This document shows, piece after piece, positions 6,803 to 17,986 of a stretch of 64,000 nucleotides of DNA. The first letter of the stretch is position 1; each line of letters begins with the position of its first letter. The notes under the pieces were generated by a model. The model ran no database searches, was not told the DNA's origin, and saw only the letters and a program-made list of their open reading frames with translations. The position numbers and the translations under genes were made by a program. Source of the DNA: Spirochaetales bacterium (GTDB lineage: Bacteria; Spirochaetota; Spirochaetia; UBA9216); assembly GCA_016342585.1 (NCBI GenBank), contig JAEINK010000009.1, forward strand, positions 1-64,000, given 5' to 3'.

Positions 6803-9544
6803 TTGAAAATCCAGACCAGGTTGATCGCCGCAATTATCCCGGTACTCATCATCATTTTTACCTCTACCTCTCTTGTTTTCACAGGAAGTTTTAGAAATGT
6901 TCTTGAATCACAGGCCCGGGTAAATGCCAATTTACTTTGTCAAAGTTATTCAGCACAATTGGATTCAGCCCTTTCCCAATACCTCAACATAGCTCAGGAT
7001 CTTGGAAGTGCGACAATTACCTCTATAAATATAGAAACTACCCTTCAGAGTTTTAGAAAGCGATACCCCCAATTCTCCCAGGTCTTCTACACACCATCAG
7101 ATGGCTTGATTATAGATATGGCTCCCTATCATGCTGATTATATTTCCTATGATCTAAGTCAATTCACAGGATGGCAGGACTCTGTTAATACAAGAAAACC
7201 GCAAATATCTTCGACAAGCAATATCTTTACTGAAGCAGGCCTTGTTTTCTTTGCACCAGCCGTCCTTTCTTATATTATGGGACAGGAACCTAGCGTAGAG
7301 GGGATCGTTGCTCTTGTCCTTCCACTGGATGAACTGTTTCTGGATTTCGAAAATGCCCCCCTGGATAAGACAAGATCTCTTTTTGTAGCTGATTCTAAAG
7401 GTTCTATTCAATATTCACGGAATTTACAGAATCCTAATGCGTCTCATATATCTTCCCTTTCAACCGGTGACTCATTGGACATCCTGACAGAGTCCATGAT
7501 TGATCAGAAAACAGGATTTGCGACATACTCAGACAATGGGGAGAAAAAGTATATCTCCTTCGCCCCCGTTACAACGGCCCAATGGTCTCTTGGGATCAAT
7601 GGCATCTATTCGGATATGACTTCGGTAATAAACAAAACTTCCCGAATTAATCTGGTGCTTTTTATCCTGGGGCTTTTTATTGGAACTCTGCTTGTTTATT
7701 TCATTGTACGTACAGTTACACATCCCATAGAGGAACTGACTCAGCTAGCCCGGAAAATCACTAGGGGAGATAGAAACATAATCAGTACAGTCGATTCCAG
7801 TTCTGAAGTAGGTCTCCTGGCAGCATCTATAAACACCATGCTCTATGAACTGCGTGATTACCAGGCATCACTGGAAAAAACCGTTGAAGAACGTACGCTG
7901 GCTCTTCAAAGAACCAATGAGGAGCTTGAGGCGACTGTGGAAGAGCTGAATGCCAGCAACAGGACTCTTCAGAATATTCGGGAAAACCTGGAGACACATG
8001 TTGAAGAGAGGACAAAGGAACTGACAAAGGCCCACTCTTATATTGATAATATTTTAAACTCCATGCCCTCTGTTTTAATCGGGATAAATCCTGCGGGGAT
8101 TGTCACACAGTGGAACAGAGAAGCCGAACGGAAAACAGGATTTTCACGGACTGAAGCAATAGGCAAGTCTCTGGAAACGCTGCTCCCCTATGTGTCGGAA
8201 GAACTCCAAAAAGCCTATAGAGCTATACGAAAGAAAGAGAGTTTCTCAATATCCCAGAAACTGACAGTCAGAAATGATATAAATGTCTATGAAGATATCA
8301 CAGTATTTCCACTCACAGCCAATGGTGTGGACGGTGGGGTTATCCGGATTGATGATGTTACCTTACGGGTTAATATGGAAGAGACTCTTCGACAGAGCCA
8401 GAAGATGGAAGGGATTGGTCAGCTTACAAGTGGAATCGCCCACGATTTTAACAATATGCTGGCAGGAATTCTGGGAGGAGCAGAATTGCTTAGTCCATTT
8501 CTTGATAATAAAGAAGAAGCAAAGGATTACATTTCCCTCATCATTGAATCGGCTGAACATGCCGCCGAGCTGACCCAGAAGTTACTGGCCTTTTCTCGAA
8601 AAGGAGGAGAGTCTTTTGCCCCTGTTGATATCCACTCGGCCCTGTCGGGTGCCCTTATAATTCTTAAAAGCACCCTCAACAGGAAAGTTAGTATTAAGAC
8701 AAATTTGTCTGCGGAATCATCGACAATAATCGGAGACATAAATCAACTTCAAAATGCTTTCCTGAACCTTGGAATTAACGCCGACCATGCCATGCCCGAT
8801 GGTGGTCTCCTGTCAGTGAGCAGTAAAAATATAAATTTATCCTCACGATATTGTGATGCCAGCCTGTTCAATCTGACACCGGGAGCCTATATTGCGATTG
8901 AAATCAGAGATACGGGGGTAGGAATTGAAGAAAAACATCTCCATCGTATTTTTGAACCTTTTTTTACAACGAAAGAACATGGAAAAGGAACCGGACTGGG
9001 ATTGGCCGCGGTATACGGTACAGTTCAGCAGCATTCGGGGGCTATTGAAATAAAGAGTACCCCCGGAATGGAAACAGTTTTCAACCTATATTTCCCCATA
9101 ACGGCACAACAAATCAGCCCCAAACCCTTATCTTTGACCCCGGTCGAAGGAAAAGGGCATATCCTGGTTGTTGATGATGAGGAGGTCCTGCGAATCTCTT
9201 CTGAAGCCATTTTAAGTGACCTGGGATATGAAGTTACTTTGGCTGAAAATGGTCAGTCAGCCCTGGATATTTTCTCTGAAAATAAAGGGATCTTTGATCT
9301 TGTCATCCTGGATCTGATCATGCCGGTGATGGATGGTCCGGAGTGCTTTCAGAATCTCAAGAAAGTTGCTCCTGAGATCCCTATCATTATCTCGTCAGGC
9401 TACGCAAAAGAGACAGCGTTGAAGAAGCTGCAAGGCCTGGAGCTTTCCGGTTTTTTACATAAACCCTATAAAATTATAGAGTTGAGCCAAATTGTCGCAC
9501 AAGTTATAAACGATTCACGGCTCCACAGTACCGGACTTAGGTAA
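6803..9544 (+). CDS. Hybrid sensor histidine kinase (Cache-like sensor, HAMP, PAS, HisKA, HATPase, REC)
   Basis: 913 residues. TM1 at about 8-28, an extracytoplasmic Cache-like sensor at about 30-280, TM2 at 281-301, HAMP at 302-355, a coiled coil to about 410, PAS at about 411-525, then HisKA with phospho-acceptor His547 in G-I-A-H-D-F-N-N. The HATPase has the G-K-G-T-G-L-G-L box near 725. A C-terminal receiver starts near 786 with acidic D-D-E and phospho-acceptor Asp837 in L-V-I-L-D-L. The protein ends with the receiver, so the final output must be intramolecular or passed to a separate partner. The start is TTG, fixed by GAGAGGAG 7 bases upstream; no ATG fits. It is divergent from the solo binding lipoprotein at 6673. 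Confidence 0.93.
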   Translation: MKIQTRLIAAIIPVLIIIFTSTSLVFTGSFRNVLESQARVNANLLCQSYSAQLDSALSQYLNIAQDLGSATITSINIETTLQSFRKRYPQFSQVFYTPSDGLIIDMAPYHADYISYDLSQFTGWQDSVNTRKPQISSTSNIFTEAGLVFFAPAVLSYIMGQEPSVEGIVALVLPLDELFLDFENAPLDKTRSLFVADSKGSIQYSRNLQNPNASHISSLSTGDSLDILTESMIDQKTGFATYSDNGEKKYISFAPVTTAQWSLGINGIYSDMTSVINKTSRINLVLFILGLFIGTLLVYFIVRTVTHPIEELTQLARKITRGDRNIISTVDSSSEVGLLAASINTMLYELRDYQASLEKTVEERTLALQRTNEELEATVEELNASNRTLQNIRENLETHVEERTKELTKAHSYIDNILNSMPSVLIGINPAGIVTQWNREAERKTGFSRTEAIGKSLETLLPYVSEELQKAYRAIRKKESFSISQKLTVRNDINVYEDITVFPLTANGVDGGVIRIDDVTLRVNMEETLRQSQKMEGIGQLTSGIAHDFNNMLAGILGGAELLSPFLDNKEEAKDYISLIIESAEHAAELTQKLLAFSRKGGESFAPVDIHSALSGALIILKSTLNRKVSIKTNLSAESSTIIGDINQLQNAFLNLGINADHAMPDGGLLSVSSKNINLSSRYCDASLFNLTPGAYIAIEIRDTGVGIEEKHLHRIFEPFFTTKEHGKGTGLGLAAVYGTVQQHSGAIEIKSTPGMETVFNLYFPITAQQISPKPLSLTPVEGKGHILVVDDEEVLRISSEAILSDLGYEVTLAENGQSALDIFSENKGIFDLVILDLIMPVMDGPECFQNLKKVAPEIPIIISSGYAKETALKKLQGLELSGFLHKPYKIIELSQIVAQVINDSRLHSTGLR

Positions 9545-9584
9545 ATTTTAAACTATTTTTCCACCTTAATTCTATTTTTGCCCG

Positions 9585-10742
<1,158 letters not shown>

Positions 10743-10773
10743 AATTTCAGTAATATATTTTAACCAACTGATC

Positions 10774-10804
10774 AAGAAAGCACCTCTCACCGGGGTGCTT
10801 TCTT
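10774..10804 (+). terminator. Terminator after leuB
   Basis: A perfect 11-base stem, AAGAAAGCACC / GGTGCTTTCTT, with a 9-base loop. The 3' arm ends in TTTCTT, giving a U-rich tail on the plus strand. Confidence 0.8.
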
Positions 10805-10836
10805 ATATCCAATTATAAAATATTTGGATTGACTAT

Positions 10837-12933
10837 ATGTATTATGGAACTTATTCTTATGCCATGGACGTTCATGTAACCACTCTTGTTTCAAAAGCAA
10901 AAAAAATATTTCATAGTGACTTAAATCTGGCAATTGAAACATGTCTTGAAGCTGTTAATTTCTCCAGAGAAAAAGAGATGCCGTATGAAACCGCATATGC
11001 ATTAGTCTATTATGCTACCTTTTTATCTGAAAAAACGAATGATTTTATCATCCTGGAACACATACTCGAAGCCATTTCAATTGCTAAAAATATCGAAAAT
11101 GATAGCTTACTTTTATTATGTTTAATAAAACGGGGAAGAATATATTTAAGGCTTGGAGATTTGGATAAATCTTTAAATGCTTACAGAGTTGCTTTGGACG
11201 CTGGGCTCGCTTATAAAAATGAAGAAGATTTATCAGAAATATATTTTGGAATTGGAACTATTTTCTCCTATAAGGAAAATGATCAGGAATCCCTGTTTTA
11301 TTTTGAGAAAGGTCGAGAAATAGCAAAAAAATTTAATAACCTTTATGTTGAGGTTAAGATACTTAATAATACGGGATGCTCATATCATTATCTTGGTGAT
11401 TTGGATAAAGCAGAAAAATATTTAAACGAATGTACTGTATTGTGCCGGGAACACAATTACTTCAACATCCTGATTAATGCACTGGATGAGCTGGGGCTTA
11501 TATGTAAAAAGAGAGGGCGTGGAAATCCGGTTGAAATATGGAACGAAGCACTCACCTATTCACGAAAGAGAGGTCAAACCATTTATAGTGTTGGCCCTTT
11601 ACTTAATCTTGCGACCTATTACTATGAAAAAAAAGAGTGGAAAGAAGCCGATAAATACCTGCAGAAAGCAAAGGAAGTCTCGGAAAAAGCCGGATCAAAA
11701 ACGGATCAGGTAGAAATCTATAAACTTGAAACCAGGCTTTATGAATCCCGCGGTGACTTCAAATCGGCCTTAAACTCCAATAAAATGTATTCAAAACTCT
11801 GGAATGAAATCCAGAACCAGGAATCTGTTAGAGATTTAAAAAAGAAAGAGCTGGAACTGTTAACCGAAACCAGGGATAAAATCCTTTCCTTAAGCAAAGT
11901 CGGAAGACTTATCACATCAACTCTGGATCTTGAAACAGTACTATCCAGAAGTTTTATCAATCTAAAAGAGATCTTTAACTTTTCCATACTGGGAATAGCT
12001 CAATATAACGAAAAAACAGGTGAAATCCTTTTTGAACTCTCCATTGAAGAACAAAAGATACAGCCCAAATATAAAACCACAATTGATACCCCAAACAGCC
12101 TTGCGGCATGGGCTATCAGAAATGATCAGAAAATTATAATTTCTGATTTTGAAAAACAATCTTTCCAATTTATACCTCCGGGTAGTAAATTCGTCAGTAT
12201 CCCTTCCGATAGCAAAAAGAACCCACGATCTGTTATTTATAATCCATTAAAAATCGGGGATCATATCATTGGTGTCATCACTATACAGAGTTATGATCTC
12301 GATGCATTTACCAAAAGTGATACCGATTCTTTTGATATCTTCTCATCTTACGTGGCCATAGCGCTCAATAATGCCTTACAGACTGAAAAAATTAAAGCAC
12401 AGAATACGGAGCTTTCAAAACTCGCCACCACCGATAGCCTGACAGGACTTCATAACAGGAGGGCTTTTTTTAAAACATTGAATCAGTTTTCCTCCCTGGC
12501 GAAAAGGAACGGGTTTCCGATATCATTCATCATGATTGATGTGGATTTTTTCAAGAAAATAAATGATAGGTATGGCCATCCTGCCGGTGATTATATTTTG
12601 AAAGAGATTGCCGGGATTCTCTTAAGTTTTGCAAAACGGGAGTATGATGATTCTGCCAGATTAGGTGGCGAAGAGTTTGGAATTTTTCTTGGAGATACAG
12701 ACTCCACCGGGGCTGTTTCTATTGCTGAAGAAATTAGAAAAAGTATAGAGGAATATGATTTTTCATTTGATAATGCTTCTATTCCTGTAACAGCCAGCCT
12801 TGGGGTCGTAACCAGATCCATTTGGGATGATTATACATTTGATCCAGGGAGGCTCATAAATGAAGCAGATAAAAGGCTCTATATGGCAAAGAATTCCGGT
12901 AGAAATTGTGTAATGTCTATAGAACTCGCATAG
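10837..12933 (+). CDS. TPR-GAF-GGDEF diguanylate cyclase, cytoplasmic
   Basis: 698 residues. TPR-like helical repeats span about 15-330, a short coiled coil leads to a GAF domain at about 350-515, and a GGDEF domain occupies the last ~165 residues. The active site is G-G-E-E-F at 610-614, a functional variant. An R-x-x-D inhibitory site (R-E-Y-D) lies exactly five residues before it, so product feedback is expected. The domain should make cyclic di-GMP from two GTP. There is no membrane segment or signal peptide; TPRs suggest a protein partner and GAF a small ligand. The start is uncertain: neither the ATG at 10837 nor the one at 10864 has a good ribosome binding site. It sits alone between two terminators. 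Confidence 0.9.
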   Translation: MYYGTYSYAMDVHVTTLVSKAKKIFHSDLNLAIETCLEAVNFSREKEMPYETAYALVYYATFLSEKTNDFIILEHILEAISIAKNIENDSLLLLCLIKRGRIYLRLGDLDKSLNAYRVALDAGLAYKNEEDLSEIYFGIGTIFSYKENDQESLFYFEKGREIAKKFNNLYVEVKILNNTGCSYHYLGDLDKAEKYLNECTVLCREHNYFNILINALDELGLICKKRGRGNPVEIWNEALTYSRKRGQTIYSVGPLLNLATYYYEKKEWKEADKYLQKAKEVSEKAGSKTDQVEIYKLETRLYESRGDFKSALNSNKMYSKLWNEIQNQESVRDLKKKELELLTETRDKILSLSKVGRLITSTLDLETVLSRSFINLKEIFNFSILGIAQYNEKTGEILFELSIEEQKIQPKYKTTIDTPNSLAAWAIRNDQKIIISDFEKQSFQFIPPGSKFVSIPSDSKKNPRSVIYNPLKIGDHIIGVITIQSYDLDAFTKSDTDSFDIFSSYVAIALNNALQTEKIKAQNTELSKLATTDSLTGLHNRRAFFKTLNQFSSLAKRNGFPISFIMIDVDFFKKINDRYGHPAGDYILKEIAGILLSFAKREYDDSARLGGEEFGIFLGDTDSTGAVSIAEEIRKSIEEYDFSFDNASIPVTASLGVVTRSIWDDYTFDPGRLINEADKRLYMAKNSGRNCVMSIELA

Positions 12934-12981
12934 GCCTTTTTATGATCTACGAAACAACATGCTTTAAAACTGGAAGTAAAT

Positions 12982-13012
12982 AAAAAAAACCACCGGTAAC
13001 CCGGTGGTGATT
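12982..13012. terminator. Bidirectional terminator between the cyclase and csp
   Basis: Stem ACCACCGG (12989-12996) / CCGGTGGT (13001-13008) with a 4-base loop. A-run 12982-12989 supplies the U-tract for the minus strand, and the T-run after 13010 supplies a shorter one for the plus strand. It serves two convergent genes. Confidence 0.75.
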
Positions 13013-13030
13013 TTCTTCGAAATAAGGAAA

Positions 13031-13219
13031 TTAAACTCTTTGTACGTTTGTTGCGCAAGGACCTTTTTGACCAGATCCGACTTCAAACTCTACCTTATCA
13101 CCTTCATTGATATAACCTTGAACTTCGCTTTTATGTACAAAAAGGTCGTCTCCGCCTTCCTGCTCAATAAAACCGAATCCTTTTGTTGCATTAAACCACT
13201 TTACGGTTCCTGTTGCCAT
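13031..13219 (-). CDS. csp: Cold shock protein (CspA family)
   Basis: 62 residues forming a single cold-shock OB fold. RNP1 is K-G-F-G-F-I and RNP2 is D-L-F-V-H; the start G-T-V-K-W-F-N and end G-P-C-A-T-N-V match the family almost residue for residue. These proteins bind single-stranded RNA and DNA and melt RNA secondary structure. A strong GAGGGGTG ribosome binding site precedes the ATG. It is monocistronic, ending in the bidirectional terminator at 12982-13012. Confidence 0.96.
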   Translation of the reverse strand: MATGTVKWFNATKGFGFIEQEGGDDLFVHKSEVQGYINEGDKVEFEVGSGQKGPCATNVQRV

Positions 13220-13377
13220 TTGTTGACACCCCTCTAAAAAATATTACTTTAACTCTAATGACATTTTAAGTATTAGGCAATGGACAATGTCTCTGATTAG
13301 AGGCATTTCCCCATAATATCGATAAATAAGTAAGAAAATTGAGGGATTTACTCACTTTTCGACCATGGGAGTGCAAA

Positions 13378-13399
13378 TCTGAATATAAAAATATTCAGA
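13378..13399. terminator. Hairpin downstream of the second cheW
   Basis: Perfect 9-base arms TCTGAATAT / ATATTCAGA with a 4-base A loop, about 25 bases past the cheW stop. The U-run is short on the minus strand, so this could be a terminator or a 3' stabiliser. It is analogous in place to the hairpin after the first cheW. Confidence 0.4.
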
Positions 13400-13423
13400 G
13401 ATATCCTCCAGCAGACCCTTTAT

Positions 13424-14005
13424 TTATTTTTCTTTAGCAGCGGCTTCAAGAATTGCCCTCTCTTTATCAGAAAAAAAGTTGCCAAGATTTATCACAATGA
13501 TCATTCTATTCCCGATTTGCCCTATTTTTTCAACGTATTTAACATCCACTGTTTCGCTGAAATCCGGAGTATCGCGCATATTCTCTTCAGTGATCGAGAC
13601 GACATCAGAAACAGAGTCCACTATAAATCCTACAGTCTTACCATGGTCGCCACCGATCTGGACAATAATTACAATAGTATTTTCCCCAAGGTCATTCAAA
13701 GTAAGATTAAATTTACTTCGTAAGACATAGATTGGGATTATATTACCCCTCAAGTTTATTATCCCCGGAATATATTCAGGAACACCCGGGATTCTAGTCA
13801 GGTTCGGCATGGTGATTATCTCCTGAACAGACAGGATGGGAATACCGTACTCCTCATTTCCTACCGAGAATATAACATACTGGTTGGAAACATCCATATT
13901 GAGTTGGGTAACAAGCATATCCTCTTCATTATCATCTGCAAAATAACTGGAATCGGTCTCTCCCTTAACCTTTAAAGCATCAGGATCCATATCCCTAGAA
14001 CTCAT
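13424..14005 (-). CDS. cheW: Chemotaxis coupling protein CheW, second copy
   Basis: 193 residues. It follows the CheW at 2068 closely: an acidic N-terminal extension containing [12 protein letters not shown], then [16 protein letters not shown] and [16 protein letters not shown] longer reading frame reaches 14098, but the ATG at 14005 is preferred because GAGGGGG precedes it by about 6 bases and the arrangement matches the first module exactly. The start codon lies 11 bases inside the receptor gene, so translation is likely coupled. It probably couples its own receptor into arrays; no cheA is nearby. Confidence 0.92.
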   Translation of the reverse strand: MSSRDMDPDALKVKGETDSSYFADDNEEDMLVTQLNMDVSNQYVIFSVGNEEYGIPILSVQEIITMPNLTRIPGVPEYIPGIINLRGNIIPIYVLRSKFNLTLNDLGENTIVIIVQIGGDHGKTVGFIVDSVSDVVSITEENMRDTPDFSETVDVKYVEKIGQIGNRMIIVINLGNFFSDKERAILEAAAKEK

Positions 14006-16052
14006 CAAATTCCCCCTCGTCAACAAGATCGGAAAAACTTTCATAGGTTTCAGAATTCTTGTTTTTTGATCCTGGTTGCGCAGACCTAACCGAACCACCG
14101 GGCTTCCCGGAGGATTCTTCTAATAGAGGAGTTTTCATTTTTTTCTGATTCTTTCCACCCGAAGTCCCTGTCCTTCTGTTCGATTTCAGCTTGAAAAACT
14201 GCATGGAAGTATTCAGCTGCTGAGCCTGGGCTGAAAGCTCCTCAGTGGAGGAGGCGGCTTCCTCGACCAGGGCTGCATTCTTTTGGGTGTTCTCATCAAG
14301 AGTGCTGAGAGTTTTATCTATCTGCTCCACACTTGAAAGCTGTTCCTGACTGGCCGCCGATATTTCACTGACAAGTGTTGTAACTTTCCGGACAGCCGTG
14401 TTTATCTCTTCAAGGACAGAACCCGCAGAGCTGGCTATATCGACCCCTTCATTAACCTTCTGATTTGAATTTTTAATTATTGACGTAATCTCTTCGGCGG
14501 CTTTATCGGAACGCTTGGCCAGCTTCCTCACCTCTACGGCAACAACCGCAAACCCCTTTCCCTGCTCCCCGGCCCTTGCCGCTTCGATAGAAGCATTTAA
14601 TGCCAGCAGGTTGGTCTGGAAAGCAATATTGGTTATAACCTCAATAATATCCGCAATTTTATTGGATGATTCACTTATTTCATTCATGGACTCAATCATC
14701 TTGCCAACAGCTTTGGCCCCCTCTTCTGTTTTAACTACAGCATCGCCGGATAACTGATTTGCAGAACTGGTGTTATCGGCATTTGATTTTATGGAGGAGT
14801 TCATCTCTTCTATGGCCGACGAAGTTTCCTCCAGGGCAGAAGCCTGTTGTTCTGTTCGGTTGGAAAGGTCCTGGTTCCCTGATGCCAACTGTTCACTTGC
14901 AGAAGCTATCTGTTCGGAGCCGGTTAAGGCGGAACCTGCAATATCCGTCAGTTGAACCAGCATCTCTTTCATAAACTTGTAAATACCAACTGCCTGTCTC
15001 TGATCAAATTCAACATTCAAATCACCGACAGAAACCTTTTGGACAATAGCGGCTATCTCTTCAGGTTCTCCACCAATTTGTTTTGTAATTGATTTTGTTA
15101 CTAACAACGAGAGGGTTAAAGCTATAATGGATGCGATAAGCGAACCAATGAGAATGAGTAAATTGGCAAGCCCCCTCTGCCTGTCCGCAGCCTCATTCCT
15201 TACACCGAGAAGATTCGCCTCCATTCCGACAAAATCCGCAATATCGGCTCTTATCCCGTCCATATACTGTTTTCCGATATTCTCTGCAAGTTTGCTATTC
15301 AGATCGTTCCGCGTTTTATATTCAGAGGCCCTTCGAACACCCTCAATCTGCAATTCTGCATAATTATGAATCCAGTCATTTGCCAGATTGGTAATTTCAG
15401 AAACATTCAGACTATTCAAATGGGCAGAGATGTCACTTTTACCATTATTATAAGGTTCAAGAAAACCAGCATCACGTGTTGCAATGTAACCGCGAAGTCC
15501 TGTTTCCATATTAATCATATCCAGAACAACCAGCTCCGCCAATGCTGAAGCGGGTTGAGAATCAATAGCGGCACGAAAGGTATCCATTTTGAGCTTACCG
15601 ACTCCTCCGGTCATCCTTCCGATTACTTCGTTATTTATTTTATCATACTCCACGATTTCCCTGCGAATACCGATGAAAACAGAGGCAGCATTACTATCCC
15701 AGTTTTTCGCAGCACTATCGATCTTTTGCAGACGGGCAACCTGTTCCGGATTATCATCCACAATTGTCTGTAATTCGGTCATCAACTCTGCAAACCCCTC
15801 TTTCCCGCCATGATAGGGTTCGAGATAGTTATCATTACCTGTGGCAAGGAACCCCCGCATTCCCGTTTCCTGATCAACCATAAAACTAAGTAACTCTTCT
15901 CCATCACCGATTACTTCGTAAGTATGGCTGACCCAGAATTGATTTGTTTTAAGCTGCTGCATGGTTACAAAAAGAACAATGCAGACAGCTATAAAAATCA
16001 GGATTGTAATTAGGTTTGTAGATATTATTTTGAACGACAGCTTCATAATCAA
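13995..16052 (-). CDS. Methyl-accepting chemotaxis protein, CHASE3 sensor type
   Basis: 685 residues. TM1 at about 10-30, then a periplasmic sensor with two CHASE3-like segments ([11 protein letters not shown] and [11 protein letters not shown]), TM2 near 295-320, a HAMP-like segment, and a canonical signalling domain (tip [16 protein letters not shown]). The C-terminus ends V-D-E-G-E-F-D-E-F, the same nine residues as the receptor at 2651, after a Ser/Gly/Lys-rich linker. That ending fits the CheR/CheB tether pattern. The start M-I-M-K follows a weak GGAG. The gene is first in a receptor-cheW operon. CHASE3 domains are common in sensor proteins, but no ligand can be assigned. Confidence 0.93.
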   Translation of the reverse strand: MIMKLSFKIISTNLITILIFIAVCIVLFVTMQQLKTNQFWVSHTYEVIGDGEELLSFMVDQETGMRGFLATGNDNYLEPYHGGKEGFAELMTELQTIVDDNPEQVARLQKIDSAAKNWDSNAASVFIGIRREIVEYDKINNEVIGRMTGGVGKLKMDTFRAAIDSQPASALAELVVLDMINMETGLRGYIATRDAGFLEPYNNGKSDISAHLNSLNVSEITNLANDWIHNYAELQIEGVRRASEYKTRNDLNSKLAENIGKQYMDGIRADIADFVGMEANLLGVRNEAADRQRGLANLLILIGSLIASIIALTLSLLVTKSITKQIGGEPEEIAAIVQKVSVGDLNVEFDQRQAVGIYKFMKEMLVQLTDIAGSALTGSEQIASASEQLASGNQDLSNRTEQQASALEETSSAIEEMNSSIKSNADNTSSANQLSGDAVVKTEEGAKAVGKMIESMNEISESSNKIADIIEVITNIAFQTNLLALNASIEAARAGEQGKGFAVVAVEVRKLAKRSDKAAEEITSIIKNSNQKVNEGVDIASSAGSVLEEINTAVRKVTTLVSEISAASQEQLSSVEQIDKTLSTLDENTQKNAALVEEAASSTEELSAQAQQLNTSMQFFKLKSNRRTGTSGGKNQKKMKTPLLEESSGKPGGSVRSAQPGSKNKNSETYESFSDLVDEGEFDEF

Positions 16053-16126
16053 TCTCCATATTAAACTTGATTTATTTACTCAAATTTAATTATGGAGGTA
16101 ATAAATTCCAATAGCAAATTTTTTGT

Positions 16127-16140
16127 ATCGATTAATCGAT
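16127..16140. promoter_or_regulatory. 14-base perfect palindrome upstream of the CHASE3 receptor
   Basis: ATCGATTAATCGAT is a perfect palindrome about 75 bases upstream of the receptor start, in an AT-rich gap between two minus-strand genes. The place suits an operator or activator site, but no regulator can be assigned. Confidence 0.3.
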
Positions 16141-16214
16141 TTTAAAACCAATTTTTTATCTTTTTATAAATAAAAGTCAGTAATTTTAATATTGCTCCCC
16201 TTGAAGATGATAAA

Positions 16215-17096
16215 TCAAGGGATAAGGATGTTCTCCAGGACCTTTAAGGCCAACCGTCTTCGTGCATTCCTTGTAAAGCCTGTCACAGTTTTACTCATTA
16301 TAACCCGGGGATGATTTTCATATTTTTTCCGGAGATCTTCGGACAAAGAAATAACATCGAAGAGGGCATAATTATTCTCACACTCTAGCCATCTGTCAAA
16401 CGCGTTAATTTCAAAAGAGGGCGATAGTCCAGTATTAATCAGGACCTTTCCATTTCCGAGGGCTGCAAATTCCGCGGAACCTAAAACGTTCGTATTCCGG
16501 GGGAGGTGTGTGGAGATCACATCACAGGTTTTTAACAATTCCTCCAATGCAAGATAGGCAAACCCGGTCCCTTCCTTTTTATTCCGATTATAATAGCAAA
16601 CATCCATAGAGAAAAACATCCCGGCATCAGCGACCATTTGACCCAGAGTTCCAAGGCCGATGATCCCAAGTTTAACTCCCCCCAGCTCAATCTGTTCTTC
16701 CCGAAACTGCACATTACCTGAACCTTTAAATAACCTCACAAGCTCACTGAAGATCCATTCGACAACCCCGTCATCGCCATAATCTTTTACACCCCTAACG
16801 ATGATATCCTGCGCCTGTGCTGCCTGGATATCGACATTGGAGGACTCTTCATCATAAAGGCTGCAGCACATGCCTATATATTTCAAGGTCGGCAGCCTCT
16901 TAATGACCGCCCTGCTTACCGGGGTATTCCAGGAGACGAGAATGGCGTCTGCCCCTTCGGCACGTTGCACAATTTCATCATCTCCCACGGGAATATCCTC
17001 ATACATTACCAGTTCTTCACAAAGTCCCTTAAGCTCTTCATGGATGAACTCATCGATCCCCGTGTAATCAATGGCGACTATTTTACTAAATTTCAT
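16215..17096 (-). CDS. D-2-hydroxyacid dehydrogenase-like protein with degenerate active site
   Basis: 293 residues. The dinucleotide-binding fold is intact: G-I-I-G-L-G-T-L-G near residue 140 fits G-x-G-x-x-G, and the strand order follows the D-isomer 2-hydroxyacid dehydrogenase family. Two catalytic residues are not where expected. The arginine of the usual N-T-A-R-G is lost (N-T-G-L-S-P), and the T-P-H-x-A histidine is replaced (M-S-K-T-V-T-G). The protein may bind NAD(P) without the standard chemistry, or catalyse something else. The ATG overlaps the stop of argP by 4 bases, so the two are co-translated, which points to a link with basic amino-acid metabolism or its regulation. Family placement is firm; function is not. 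Confidence 0.8.
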   Translation of the reverse strand: MKFSKIVAIDYTGIDEFIHEELKGLCEELVMYEDIPVGDDEIVQRAEGADAILVSWNTPVSRAVIKRLPTLKYIGMCCSLYDEESSNVDIQAAQAQDIIVRGVKDYGDDGVVEWIFSELVRLFKGSGNVQFREEQIELGGVKLGIIGLGTLGQMVADAGMFFSMDVCYYNRNKKEGTGFAYLALEELLKTCDVISTHLPRNTNVLGSAEFAALGNGKVLINTGLSPSFEINAFDRWLECENNYALFDVISLSEDLRKKYENHPRVIMSKTVTGFTRNARRRLALKVLENILIP

Positions 17097-17986
17097 ATTT
17101 TTCTCATTCCTGACAGTATGATGCGATTTAATTCATTGAATATACGGGAATGTATATTCCATCGATGCCAGAAAAGGTCGACAGGTAACCTCATCGCTGT
17201 CATCTCCACCAGTGAATATTTCTCTCTGTCATTTTCATATTGATGTAATGGTAAAACGCCATAGGCAAGTTCCATTGCAATCATTTCAAGGAACTTCTCC
17301 GATGAAGGAACATAATGGGCCGGAAATTGATAATTCCCCTCGCCGAACAGGTTTCCCAAGTACCTTTTATGTAGATTATCCTTAGCATTGAAAAGTACGG
17401 CGGGGGTCTTCATGACTCCCGTCATTGTAAATTCATTATGAAATTCTTTGTAAAAAAAATTTTTTGTGCAAACCATAAGATATTCCATCTTTCCAATGTG
17501 TGAAACCGAACATCCCTGAACTGGAGAAGGACTCGAACTGATGCATCCTGCCACTACCCCATCTTTTAACAGGACCTTTGTTTCGTCCTGATCATCAACC
17601 TTCAGATCAACTACTATATTTTCTTTTCTTAAAAAGGGTGCAAGTACAGGTAGAAACCAGGTTGCCAGACTATCCGCATTTATTCCAATCCTGATTGTAG
17701 AAAAGGAGGTTTTAATTTCATTCTGAATGTCCGCAAGGATTTCATTTTCCAGGAGTTTTACCTGATGATAATGTCCGATAAGTTTCTTTCCTGCTTCTGT
17801 TGGGCTCGGTGGATTTTGCCTTGTTATCAAGACCTTCCCCGATTGCTCTTCCAATAACTTTACCCTTTGAGAAACGGCAGACTGAGTTAAAAACAGGACT
17901 TTTGCGGCTTTATCAAATCCCTTATAGTCAACAACCCCTGCTAATGCTTCAAGCAACTTATAATCAAACACAATACATATTAGCAC
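17093..17986 (-). CDS. argP: LysR-family regulator of the ArgP/LysG type
   Basis: 297 residues. The N-terminal winged helix-turn-helix (about 8-65) reads D-Y-K-L-L-E-A-L-A-G-V-V, then T-Q-S-A-V-S-Q-R-V-K-L-L-E, and P-S-P-T-E-A-G-K-K-L, matching the ArgP/IciA/LysG subgroup rather than general LysR proteins. The rest is the periplasmic-binding-like effector domain. Known members sense lysine or arginine and activate a LysE/ArgO exporter. Here the exporter gene (18069) is directly divergent, which is the classical arrangement. The ATG at 17986 has AAGGTG 7 bases upstream. Confidence 0.88.
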   Translation of the reverse strand: MLICIVFDYKLLEALAGVVDYKGFDKAAKVLFLTQSAVSQRVKLLEEQSGKVLITRQNPPSPTEAGKKLIGHYHQVKLLENEILADIQNEIKTSFSTIRIGINADSLATWFLPVLAPFLRKENIVVDLKVDDQDETKVLLKDGVVAGCISSSPSPVQGCSVSHIGKMEYLMVCTKNFFYKEFHNEFTMTGVMKTPAVLFNAKDNLHKRYLGNLFGEGNYQFPAHYVPSSEKFLEMIAMELAYGVLPLHQYENDREKYSLVEMTAMRLPVDLFWHRWNIHSRIFNELNRIILSGMRKI

